Assembly (NCBI GenBank): GCA_013350335.1
Contig: CM023540.1
Location: 33,811,925 to 33,875,924 of the forward strand
Source of the DNA: Chimonanthus salicifolius
Taxonomy: Eukaryota > Streptophyta > Magnoliopsida > Laurales > Calycanthaceae
DNA length: 64,000 nucleotides
Direction: 5' to 3'
This document shows, piece after piece, positions 23,366 to 34,093 of this stretch; position 1 is the first letter of the stretch, and every line of letters begins with the position of its first letter. The notes beneath the pieces are model-generated. The model was not told where the DNA came from and searched no databases. It worked only from the letters and a program-made list of their open reading frames with translations. Both the position numbers and the translations under genes were made by a program.

Positions 23366-25344
23366 TGAATTATGAAAGACCCATAGAACAAAAATTGGTA
23401 ATATTAGACAATTATATTGGTTTAATGCTGCTGTTGGAAGCAATCAAATGATCACATGATATGGAGTAAATGTTACTGGCACAAGCAATAATTGAAATCA
23501 CCAATTCACTGTCAATTTTAACAATTTTCTTCTCTCAGTTGATTGGGTAAAAATAGAAAGAAACATTCTGATGGCCTTCAATGCATTATAAGAAGAATTA
23601 GAAGTTGATGCAAACAGACCATCATCGAAAGCTTTCCTTGTTCTTTACCCCAATATTAGACTCACCATTAGAAAATGTGAAGGAGAATATGATTCTATTA
23701 TTTGATTGGTTCTGGAGGGATACAAGTCAGGTTCAAGTTGTGCTAACGAATTTTGAATTTAAATTTTTTTAAAATAGGAAACTAGAGGTGACAATTTTCA
23801 ACTTAATACATGACCAACCTGATCCGATTAAAAAAATAAAATTTGAACCATGTATATCTTAGACGGGATCTAAGTTGATTTAATTTGAACGGATAAAAAA
23901 TATGGTTGATATGTTGCATATCGATTGCAACATTGCTGAAAAATCTCGACTGCAACGTATTTGCCACAATGCATCGGTGCGTTGGTGTCGTGCCAATAAG
24001 GGCATATCGGCATAGCACATTTTTTACCCAACATTTGACCTGACATGATTTAAAATAATTTTGAATAGAGTTGGAATATCTTGAGGATCCTCCATTAGAA
24101 CATGTGGAAAACACTCGCCTTTGAGAAATCAATCGAAACTCGGAAAAATATTTGAGATATAAGAATTGGACCAAAGAGCCAACCATTTTAATAAATTATA
24201 TCGAGAAATAAAATGTATAGTATCCCTAAAAAAACTCCAAAAAATTCAGATTTTGTAAAATAAAAATTGAAAATAGAGATTTCTTACAGTAGAAGAAGTA
24301 ATTGTCTCTATAAAATTATTGGTAGTTGAGATAAATGCCAAAAGGTCCCAAAATATCGATAGCAACCCGTCAAAAACCTGATAAGTTTTGACCAAAATTG
24401 GAAACTCAGGGCATATGAGCTGGCCAGGCCGGATCCCAGCCGTTTGGGTCGGGTTTGGGATTTTAGGCCTTTATCTAGGTCTGGACCCTTTGCCGCTTGA
24501 TAGTTAAATGGGCTTCGCCTAGTAGTTTCTAAGTGGGCCTAGATCCTGACATGAATACAATTCAGTTATGAAAAGCGATAAAATTTGGAGTTATGGACAC
24601 AATTTGGTCCAGTTCATCATAGGACAGACATATAGGAAAATCCTAGCCATCCAATTTTTTGGACTTTTCTTCTTTACAGATTATATTAAGATGGTAGCCA
24701 TCAATATAATGAATTGATTAATATAATAAAAGAATTATTTTAATTTTAAAAATTAAAATTTTCATTTTCATTAGATCGACAATCTCCACTATTTATACTA
24801 TTCTACCATTTAATTCTTAAATAATAGTCCCGTCCCACCTATGAGAACACTAGAACTTAAAAAGACTAGGCATTTGGTAGCTTACCCATTTACATAGATA
24901 TAAAAATGAAGGCAACATGTTTGCAGAATGCAGATTTATTAAGGCATTAGGCTCTTAAAGTCTTGGAGACATCCAATTTTTCACAACTAGGTGGGCCCAT
25001 ATGATCAGAAGCATGAACCAACTATCAATGGGTGGGTCCCGTTTCATCAAATTGGCAAACCAAGAAACTACTCAGCCCCTGGCCCATCGGGCTCCTTATT
25101 AGTTATTTTGGTGTAGTTACCACTCTTTTTCACTTTCCTTTCTCTTTTCACTTGTTTTGCCTCATAAAACCAATATTTATTTGGAGGTTATTAGGAGTAG
25201 ATTTAGTTAGATTGCTTCTTTTAAAATTCAAACAGTAAAAGTATACATAGAGATTGTACTTTTAGATTTATTTGAGAAATTCTTAGTTAAATCATAATCT
25301 CATTTATTTAACAATTATTGAAAATAGAATGAAATGGATGAACT

Positions 25345-25525
25345 GGCTAATCCAAAAGAGTTGGAATAATGGTCATCAATTTACTTTAGAAAGTGAGAGT
25401 CATGAGTTCAATTTCCACTCACCATAGAGTTACCGAGTATATGTAGATAGGAAGACTTGCACATATCTTGATAAATAATCAAATACTGTAAGAAGCCTCA
25501 ACACCTTAGTCATCAAAAAAGAAAA
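25345..25525 (+). mobile_element. SINE-like element
   Basis: A tRNA-like head is suggested by a B-box-like gagttcaatttcc near 25407. The segment ends in an A-rich tail (about 25516-25532). No clear target duplication found. Confidence 0.35.
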
Positions 25526-25770
25526 AAAAAAAACCTTGAATAGGCTTAAACATAAATTCATTAATTGTATTCCATTTTATTTCCTCCATTTAGAAACCAA
25601 ATGTATACTTCATATTCCTATTGCTAAACACATTAATTATTAAGGAATTATTCCATTGAAGCCCATTTTTTTTAAAATATTACCTTAATCTTATCATGAT
25701 CTTAAATTTAATATGTTCTTCACATCTTCAATTTAGATTTTAGATAGAATGGGAATTTTGGAATTTATAA

Positions 25771-25908
25771 AGTTAAGAAGAGGGAGGTTGTGGATTTGAG
25801 TCTCTATAGTTTAATCTTGGTGTGCTTTACGAGTGATGGATTTATCAATAAAGATTTTAGTAAAACTGTGTTTAAGTTACCCACACATTAATTAAAAAAA
25901 AAAAAAAA
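25771..25908 (+). mobile_element. SINE-like element, same family as 39624-39764
   Basis: Shares aggttgt(a/g)g(a/g)tt, ggtgtgc, gagttacc-type landmarks and the 3' end cccaca(c/t)(a/g)t(t/a)aattaaaa with 39624-39764. It ends in a poly-A tail. Confidence 0.5.
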
Positions 25909-26180
25909 TTTAACACTTGAAGACAAATTGAGGAGGCTGGGCTGCAGCCTCACATTACATGGGTTTGCTAATATATTAAAATTCATCCTGGAATCTGATT
26001 TCATATTTTTCAAATTTCAAACCAAAGAAAGCAATCTATAACAAGAGGGTCGGGGAATGTTGGAATGAACCGCCATGTCACATGTGACAGCATTTACTAC
26101 AAGTTTGGAAACAATTAAAAAGCAGCAAGTGAGGACCCATTACATGTGGTGGGGCCCTAAAGACTAAATCGAATTTGAAA

Positions 26181-28540
26181 GCCGCCCATCTTAACACGGA
26201 ATTCTTCTCTTACAGGTTTTACAAAATTTACGTGAAAAATCAATTTTACTTTTGGCCTTTAGTAATTCTTTAAAAAAGAAACATCCAAGGTGCAAGGTTT
26301 CAACGTCGAAGCCGTGCACCACATAGTGGTACCAGCGGTGTACCACACTCTAAAAATCTCCTTTAAAATTTTAAAGTTATTTTTTAAACACTGTGTATTT
26401 TTAAAATTTCTTAAATTGAATATCTGGACTAATTTCAATAACCTGATAAAAATATTTTAAGATTTTAAGGTCTTTTGATAATCCCAAATGTTTAAAATAC
26501 AGTATTTTACAAATAAGGGTATCCTTTGATTATGCTGAAAATATCCTTTCAAAAGTTCAAATGACAAACTGTAAAAATCGTTGAACTCTAAATTCAAAAC
26601 TGAATAAATATGTGAAATTTAAAAATTTAGATATTTAGATCACCTATTTTTTATAAACAATTATTTGAAACATCTAAGTTTTAAAATAATTCTTTTGCCC
26701 ATTTAACTAAAGAAGAATGCTCCCACTTTTACGAGAAATTTATCTTTAGATTTTTAAGTTTAACTATTATATGCATTTATATGTATGTTTCTAGATTTCT
26801 TTGCAAATTAATTTGAGAAAAAGATTGTTTAAATTGAAATTAAATTTGATGAATTACAATAATTCAATTTTAGATAATATATATTTTTTATTCAAATGAT
26901 TTTAGTAGTCAAAGTCATTGAGAATTAATGTCGTGATAACTTTTAAGACTTTGATTATCAAAATTAAATGATTAAATTCATATATGTATTACTTAATGAC
27001 AATATAAAATTTTAAATTTCTAATATCTAAAAAAAACGGCTGCTGACTAGCTGAATTTTTGCTTTGACAGAAAGAAGCTTCAAATGAGCTAGAGGAACTG
27101 ATGTGATAATAATTGTAAGATAATAAAAAATAAAAAGTAAAATAAAATAATGTCCTCCTTTTGAGGTAAAGTGGAATTTAAGTTTTAGGTGATGGTGACA
27201 TTGGTCATTAAAGTTTGATGGGTGACATGTTATGGGACCAGGGCCGTCAATTCTAACACGGATTTCCTGTTGGGAGACACAGACTTTTAAAACTTCAAAT
27301 GAAAAGTATGTTCTACTTTTCATCTTTCGTATCTAACAAAAATCTCATTGCTCAGTATTTTTCTTTTAACTTTAAATTACTTTTCAAAGCTTCTAAAATT
27401 TTACAAATTAAATATTCAAATTGGTAAGAATATTTTAAATTTTAACATCTTTTGACGTTTCTAAAAATTTACAATACAATATTTTATAAATAAGAGTATT
27501 TTTTGACGGTCTCAAAATACATTTAGAAGTGTTAAAAGATTTTAAAGTTTTAAAGTATTTTTATCAGATTATCGTAATTAGTCCAGATATTTAATTTGAG
27601 AAATTTTGAAAATAAACAGTGATTATTTTAATATATAGTGTATTAATTAAATAATAAAATCTCCTTTAAAACTTTAAAGTTATTTTTTAACTATTGTGTA
27701 TTTTCAAAATTTCTCAAATTGAATATCTGAACTAATTATGATAACCTGATAAAAATACTTTAAAACTTTAAGGTCTTTTGACACTCCCAAATGTGTTTTC
27801 GGCACAGCCGAGGGTACCCTTATTTGTAAAACACTATGTTTTAAGTGTTTACGAGTGTCAAAAGACCTTGAAGTCTTAAAGTATTTTTATCAGGTTATCG
27901 TAATTAGTATGGATATTCAATTTGAGAAATTTTGAAAATACAAAGTGATTAAAAAATAACGGTCTATATCGCAGATGCTACAGTAATGCATAGTGCATTA
28001 GTTAAATAATAAAATTTCATTTAAAACTTTAAAGTTATTTTTTAAGTAATGTGTATTTCCAAAATTTCTCAAATTGAATAACCGAACTAATTACGATAAC
28101 CTGATAAAAATACTTTAAGACTTTAAGCTCTTTTGATACTTTCAAATGTATTTTCGGCACAGCTGAGGGATACCTTTATTTGTAAAATACTGTGTTTTAA
28201 GCGTTTGGGAGTGTCAAAAGACCTTGAAGTCTTAAAATATTTTTACCAGATTATTGTAATTAGTCCGGCTATTCAATTTGAGAAATTTTGAAAATAAAAA
28301 GTGCTTAAAAAATAACTTTAAAGTTTAAAAAAAAATACTAAGCACTGAATTTTTGAAAATTATCAGAGTGGTGTACCGCTCAAAATTATCAATACACCAC
28401 TCAATTCAAAAGCAGGTACACTGCTAACGTTTATTAGATACGAAATATGAAAGGTAAAATGGACTTTTCATTTAAAATTTTGAAAATTCGTCTCCCAACA
28501 GGAAAGTTCCGTGTTAAGATGTGCGGCCATCTAACGTTAC
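26181..28540. repeat. Nested inverted-repeat cluster with several fold-back hairpins
   Basis: The block atcttaacacgga recurs at about 26190 (plus sense) and 28505-28520 (inverted), with a related ctaacacggatttcctgt at 27255. Between them lie at least four fold-back arms or pairs of the ACTGTGTATTT...CAAATTGAATATC...TCTTTTGACACTC family (about 26350-26690, 27370-27610, 27650-27960, 28005-28325). No transposase frame is present. I read it as nested non-autonomous TIR elements. Exact ends and target duplications are not resolved. Confidence 0.65.
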
Positions 28541-30282
28541 TGTCACAATTTGAAGGGTAGATTCTGATTTCTACCAATCTAGACTAGGCAGAAAATGCCC
28601 GAATTATCTTTTCGTACAGGGTTTTTTTTTTTTTTTTTATATTTGAGTTTTTTTTTTTAGTTTGAAAATATGAAATCTTTAATAGGACACATCTGAATCA
28701 CGAGAACCCTGTGATTCAATATTATTTTAATAATATATTAATTTATTAGAAAAATAATTTTACTAAAATAAATCAACAATTATGAATCTTATAATTCTAA
28801 AATACAAGTTTTATTTAAAATTTTATTTATTGAATTTTAGAAATTAATAAATAGATCTATTTCAATTATTTATTTTACTTGGTTTAAATTTGATAACCTT
28901 GACACATATTTGATGATACTAATTTTTCATAAATTCTCAAATTAATAACAATTTCTTTTGTTTCCATTTTATTGAAAAAATATAATCTAATCAAACTTAA
29001 AGTCACGAGCGTTTGTTAAGTCAATTACATCAGCATGGCACTCTAAAATAGAACTTGTAGAGTTGTTTGTCACCTAGGCATTTAGAATGGAAGTTTATCA
29101 CGTTAAATGAAAAAATATATATATATATAAATAAAATTTGGAGTCTATATAAAATGTTTTTTTTATAAAAGAGAGATTATTTAACTTTCCATAAATGAAA
29201 CAGTGGGAATAATTTAAAAGTCAATTTTAATGTTCTATTTATTAGAATGATCATTGTCATAAAATGGGGTGATTCAATTAAAACAGGCCTACCATCCAAT
29301 TTTGAAATTACTACCATCCATCATTCCACCCATTCAAAGGTATGGTTGGGGATATGGGCCTACAATTGTGGTTGAGGAGCTTTCATTCACCTAAATTAGC
29401 AAGGTGAGAGTAAAATCCATGCAACTACAACAAGATATAATTAATAAAATATTAGTAACTTCTACATCTATAATAGCAACATAATATAGTGTGATACAGT
29501 GTCTACCAGCCTACTACTGATGGTAATTGGTAATGAGAACAACTTCAAACAAAAGAGTACAGGACCAATTTTGGATACGCTACTGGGCCTGGTGCATTTT
29601 GGTGATCCACAAACAAGAGACCTTCACTGTTTTCAATTTTTCATAAGTATGACTCATTTTTTTATTTTATTTTTTTATAATTTTTTTATGGTCATGTAGA
29701 GGATAGCATCAATATAGAGATGTTGCTCGAGATGGAAATGGATAGATAATAATAGATTTTCTTTCTATTTAGATACAATTTGATGGAATTTTAATTTCTT
29801 TAACTCATCCTGACCCAAATTACTATATAAATTGAAAATGGGTAGCCATTTAGATATCCAACTTTTCTTTTAAGAGACACTCGATTTCAAAAATTTGTGT
29901 GAAAATTACCATTTTGCCCTTCAATTTTGTATAAAGAAATTGTCCTTTTTTTTAAAAAATTGAAGAGCAAAATGGTAATTTTCATATAAAATTTTGAAAC
30001 CGTTACTACTCATAGAAAAAAAGAAAAGATAAAAGAAATTCCCTTTATATGGAATCATTGGTTATAAAAAATGGAGATGATGAGCATATTTGAAGTTTTG
30101 AACTAGGGATGAGGTACATGAGTTAAACCAATGAGTCAAAAAAAAGAGTTTAGATATTATTTTAAATTCGAGTTGGGTAGGTCTAAACCCCTTAACTCAA
30201 TCTAAGCCAAAATAATTTTGGGAGAAGAGAAAGTCCACAAAGACTGAGTCATTTATTTCTCAAGGTACAAATGGCAAATTTT
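28541..30282. other. Gene-poor intergenic region upstream of the peroxidase
   Basis: AT-rich. A short imperfect inverted repeat at about 29883-29997 pairs gtgaaaattaccattttgcc with gcaaaatggtaattttcat. No gene supported. Confidence 0.5.
29883..29997. repeat. Short hairpin (MITE-like)
   Basis: Arms of about 45 bp: gatttcaaaaattt... on the left and aaattttgaaacc on the right, with aaaattaccattttgccctt mirrored between. The arm motif also occurs inside the hAT-like elements of the LysM array (near 6580 and 18228). Confidence 0.55.
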
Positions 30283-30288
30283 CACGTG
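30283..30288. promoter_or_regulatory. G-box CACGTG upstream of the peroxidase
   Basis: A perfect CACGTG palindrome 91 nt before the ATG, just upstream of a TATA-like ctttatattc at 30298-30307. G-boxes bind bZIP and bHLH factors in plants. Function here is inferred from position only. Confidence 0.4.
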
Positions 30289-30297
30289 TCTACATAA

Positions 30298-30307
30298 CTT
30301 TATATTC
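30298..30307 (+). promoter_or_regulatory. TATA-like element of the peroxidase gene
   Basis: ctttatattc at a plausible distance (about 75-80 nt) upstream of the chosen ATG. Confidence 0.4.
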
Positions 30308-30378
30308 TCAATTCTAGAGCATTAAGAGGTGTGCAGAGAAAGTTGAGAGTTGGGGGAAGCTTACGCCTTGGAAGAAGA

Positions 30379-33079
30379 ATGGGAGTGGGAAGAGTGGTTC
30401 TTCTGCTTTTCTTCATCAATGCAGTCTATGGAAGTGGATTGGATTATGAGTTTTATGAGAGATCATGTCCTCAAGTTGAGAGTATTGTGAGAAGAGGCCT
30501 TGCTACAATGTTTCTTGCAGATCCTTCTACACCTGCTGCTTTACTCAGGCTCATGTTCCATGACTGCCAAGTTCAGGTTCTCTCTCTCTCTCTCTCTCAT
30601 CATCCATTGATAACTCTCAAATTCGGTGCTTAACTCTTTCTGGGGCTCATTTTAGATTATGAGCATGGATTAATTAGAAGTTTAACATTAGTCTAGTAGT
30701 TTTAAAGGGACTTATATGACTTGCTTTTTATCTAATTACAAACATAACTCAAAATGGAGTTAAATATGAAGGGATTAATTTCAATTATAATTTTGAACAG
30801 AGTTTTACAACTTCATTCTAAATTATAAGGTAACTTAGAATAGACTTGAAGAGGACATATCTCTCTCTTACTGTCCCTTTAGATCTTTTCATGGGCTCAT
30901 CTAGGACATGGAAGTCTACCACATGATAAAACGCTTTCCTCACAAAAGGAGGTTTTATATTTGATTGACGTTTAAATCTCTCTGAGCCACTCTCTATAGA
31001 CTTACTTCTCGTCGACTTACCAATGTGTATGGATTGGAAGGTTTACACATTCTTGAAGGATTAAGTTCACCTCCAATGTAGGATGGAATACCCATGTTAA
31101 AAAATATATATATTCAAAATTAGTTTGAATGAATTACTTAAAGAATGATTTTAAATAAAATTGTTGTATGATTTGCATTTAAGCTAATTTGGATTTATCT
31201 TAGAATGGAGTTCACTTCGAAAGGTCTCTTTGCCTCTCATTATTTGTTGATAACTCTTTAAAATCAGTGAAATCTTCTTGTGGGTCTATCTAAAGTTAAT
31301 TTGAAAGGGTTACTTTAAGTCTAATTTTAATGGAGTTTATGACTTGGATGTTGACAGACATTAAATCCAAGTTAGAATGAAGTTAAATTGGTTAGATATT
31401 TAATTTATAAGGAATAATGCACTTGAAAGAATAAAAGTGTGCAAATATATGAAAAATAAAAATAAAACATTCTTATATAAGAGTTGGCCAAACTTCTAGA
31501 AATATCTAGATGGGCATTGGCTTAAGTTCGGGATAAATTCCAGTAACAAAGTAATGTTACTGAGCAAAGTTCAAAAACTTAAACGTCAGACTTAACTCGA
31601 AACCCAATTTATTCAAGTAACTTAGTTAAGTTTTTTTTACTTGACTCAGTAAAATTTGTTGAATTGCTTGACTCAAAATCTTATCGAGTCGAGTCTCATA
31701 AGATTGACTAGTCTAAATTTTTTAGGATTTTTTTAAACTATAGTATAGAGTGGTTCATGTTGATCCTAGAAACTGAACAATTAAAGAAAATTTTCATATT
31801 TTGGGGACGATAAATATCGTACATCTTGGGTTTAATTAGAAATTACCCAATATCTGTCAGGGCCAATATTTCTGGCCAAAAGGGCGGGAAAATATTGGCA
31901 AATATGGATTTTTTTAAAAAAAAAAAGATAAAGAAAATAAGGGCCAGAAATGGCTGTTATTTAGGCGAAATTTTTTTAGCCCATTAAGGGCCCAGTCTTG
32001 TGCATTCCTGGAACAATTTAAAGTTATATCACAATTTTATTGATTTTGTGTTCCTTTATTACAGGGATGTGATGCTTCTATTCTTCTCGATTCCAAGAAC
32101 ATGACATCTGAGATAGATTCAAATAAAAACTTTGGTCTAAGGAAGAGGGAATTGATTGGAATAATAAAATCAATGATAGAAGCTGAATGCCCAAGAACAG
32201 TTTCTTGTGCAGACATTATTGTGTTAGCAGCTCGTGAAGCAGTAGCTTCTTCAGGTGGGCCTTGGATAAGAGTACCCTTGGGAAGAAGAGATGCTCTTAC
32301 TTCAACCAATGAACTTGCAGATGCTTATCTTCCTCCTTCCAACACTGGTGTTGATGATATGCTTCGGATTTTTGGATCGAAAGGGATGACAAGGGAAGAA
32401 TCAGTAGCCATCTTGGGTAACCAAAACGCACAAATATTTACTTTCTTTATTTATTTATTTTTTAAATAAACTGCCTAGGTAGAGATGCACGAAAAAACCC
32501 AAAAAAATTAGACTGGGTTGACCTGGACGAGGTTGAGCTTAATAGAAATTTTCCTTAATGGATAATTAAGAAAATTTGGACCACTAAAGTAATAACAACC
32601 ATGATCTACTAAACTAATTGTTTGTACTTCTCAAAATTTATTTCTCTAATTATTTTTGATAAATTTCTCTCATGGCAGGTGCACATACACTCGGAATCAG
32701 CCACTGCATAAACATTCAAAGAGGCTTAGACAGAGAACAGGCCCATCCAGAGAGAATGAACTCTAATTTCCTATTATTCTTGGAATTAAGTTGTCCGACT
32801 GCAACTCAAGCCGCTAAATCTGCCTTCCTCCCAAATGACCTAACAGCTTTCATCTTCGACAACCAATACTTCATGAACTCAATCCGCGGCGAAGGGTTAT
32901 TGAGGATCGACTCTGAATTGTCGATGGATCCCCGAACGGCTCCGATCGTCGGCCGTTTCGCTTCCAATCAGTACTCATTCTTTCAAGCTTTTAAATCTGC
33001 CTTCATAAAACTCTCTTCCTCTCCTGTCCTAGTTGGAAATCAAGGTAGGGTACTTAGCAGCTGTAATGGGGTGGAGTAA
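30379..33079 (+). CDS. PER29-like: Class III secretory peroxidase, Peroxidase 29 type
   Basis: Exons 30379-30576, 32065-32416 and 32679-33079; phases 0 and 1 join cleanly to 316 aa. Residues 1-20 form a signal peptide. The distal haem site is LLRLMFHDC (Arg57, His61). The next exon opens with GCDASILLD, a calcium-site motif. The proximal haem ligand is His186 in AILGAHTLG. These are defining marks of plant haem peroxidases, which use hydrogen peroxide to oxidise phenolics in the wall. QVQGCDAS, PPSNTGVDDM and the RIDSE block match my recollection of Arabidopsis Peroxidase 29. The ATG was chosen because it opens the signal peptide; an upstream in-frame GTG is not a credible start. Exon 1 is followed at once by a (CT)n donor region. 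Intron 1 is about 1.5 kb and carries repeat debris. Confidence 0.92.
30577..30599. repeat. (CT)n microsatellite at the peroxidase intron 1 donor
   Basis: gttctctctctctctctctc directly at the 5' splice site. The donor GTTCTC departs from GTAAGT. Confidence 0.75.
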
Positions 33080-33679
33080 TAAATTATTATATGAGGTACA
33101 TATAAAAACTGAGGGAGTCATGTTAGCTAGTTAGTATATAATTATTTCATGCACCAACTTGTTTCAATTGCATTTTAATTCTAGTGTAGAGCCTATATAC
33201 CACCAAATTTCTACTCTACCATCAATTTCTATGTGAACCACGAGGGATTATGGCATTAATCTATGCTATTCTCTTTATGATGTTATATGTTGAAATTATG
33301 AACATTAAAACCCTTAACAGAACACGAAATTTTCATCCAAATTGATAGGATTTTAAATCAAATGGAGAAATTAAAAGGATATTATGACAAACAGAGTCTG
33401 CACCAATATTCAAACCTATGAATAATTGTAATTTGCCAGTGCATCATCCATCAATGCAGTACTTGTCTATTGCCCATTACATCTTCTTAATTATCATATT
33501 CATTATTGTATTTAGACTATACGAGTGAAGTTTAGACCTGAAGTCCTTTATAAATCCCTAAATCTCCCTCTATACTTCTAATATGAAATTCGTTCATGGT
33601 GACAACAGACTCAGTCTAATAAAACCTTCAAGTGCAAAAAGTAAATGAGTAGTTGACTGAGAAAAAAATATACCAAGAC
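33080..33679. other. Peroxidase 3' flank
   Basis: Probable 3' UTR followed by AT-rich DNA. It ends with a worn TRIM LTR (33507-33607). No gene supported. Confidence 0.5.
33507..33607 (-). mobile_element. Degenerate solo LTR of the TRIM family
   Basis: aagtcctttataaatc and atctccctctata followed by a worn cgttcatggtgacaaca align with the LTR at 54225-54345. Ends fit TG...CA on the minus strand, but no target duplication was found. Confidence 0.5.
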
Positions 33680-33958
33680 CAGGGGTTTAAAAATCGGTAT
33701 CGGCCGATATATCGGCCGATACGATATGTCGACCGATATATCGTTTTCGGCCGATATATCGGCCGATATTTTTCTCTTTCTTCTTTGTTTTTTTAAATAT
33801 CGGCCGATATTTTGATATCGGGCCGATATAATACGGCCAATATCAAGGCCGATATTGTGAATATCGGCCGATACGATACATATCGGCCGATATTCACATA
33901 TCCAAAACCGATATATATCGGCCGATACGATACGTATCGGCCGATATTTAAACCCCTG
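33680..33958. mobile_element. hAT-like MITE packed with ATCGGCCGAT palindromes
   Basis: Terminal inverted repeats CAGGGGTTTAAA and TTTAAACCCCTG, flanked by the perfect 8-bp duplication accaagac (33672-33679 and 33959-33966). The 279-bp interior contains about a dozen (t)atcggccgat(a) palindromes or variants. No coding capacity. The intact duplication and termini suggest a fairly young insertion. Confidence 0.9.
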
Positions 33959-34093
33959 ACCAAGACCAACCATTATTTATGCTTACAAACATCTTATATT
34001 GACATCAATTGAAGAGATGATGGATTTGGTTGCCTGTAATTAGAAGCATTTAGCACTGACATTAATGGTCAGAAAAAAGAATTAATGGAATTC

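Larger units (their letters stand above)
23366..26180. other. Gene-poor intergenic region
   Basis: AT-rich DNA with SINE-like pieces at 25345-25525 and 25771-25908. The longest open frame (23803-24186, minus) lacks recognisable motifs or exon context and is not called. Confidence 0.5.

Noticed and set aside
23803..24186. 127-codon minus-strand open frame
   Set aside because: No recognisable motif, signal or exon partner; surrounded by repeat-like DNA.
30331..30378. Upstream in-frame GTG as peroxidase start
   Set aside because: GTG initiation is not expected in a plant nuclear gene, and the ATG at 30379 gives a standard signal peptide.
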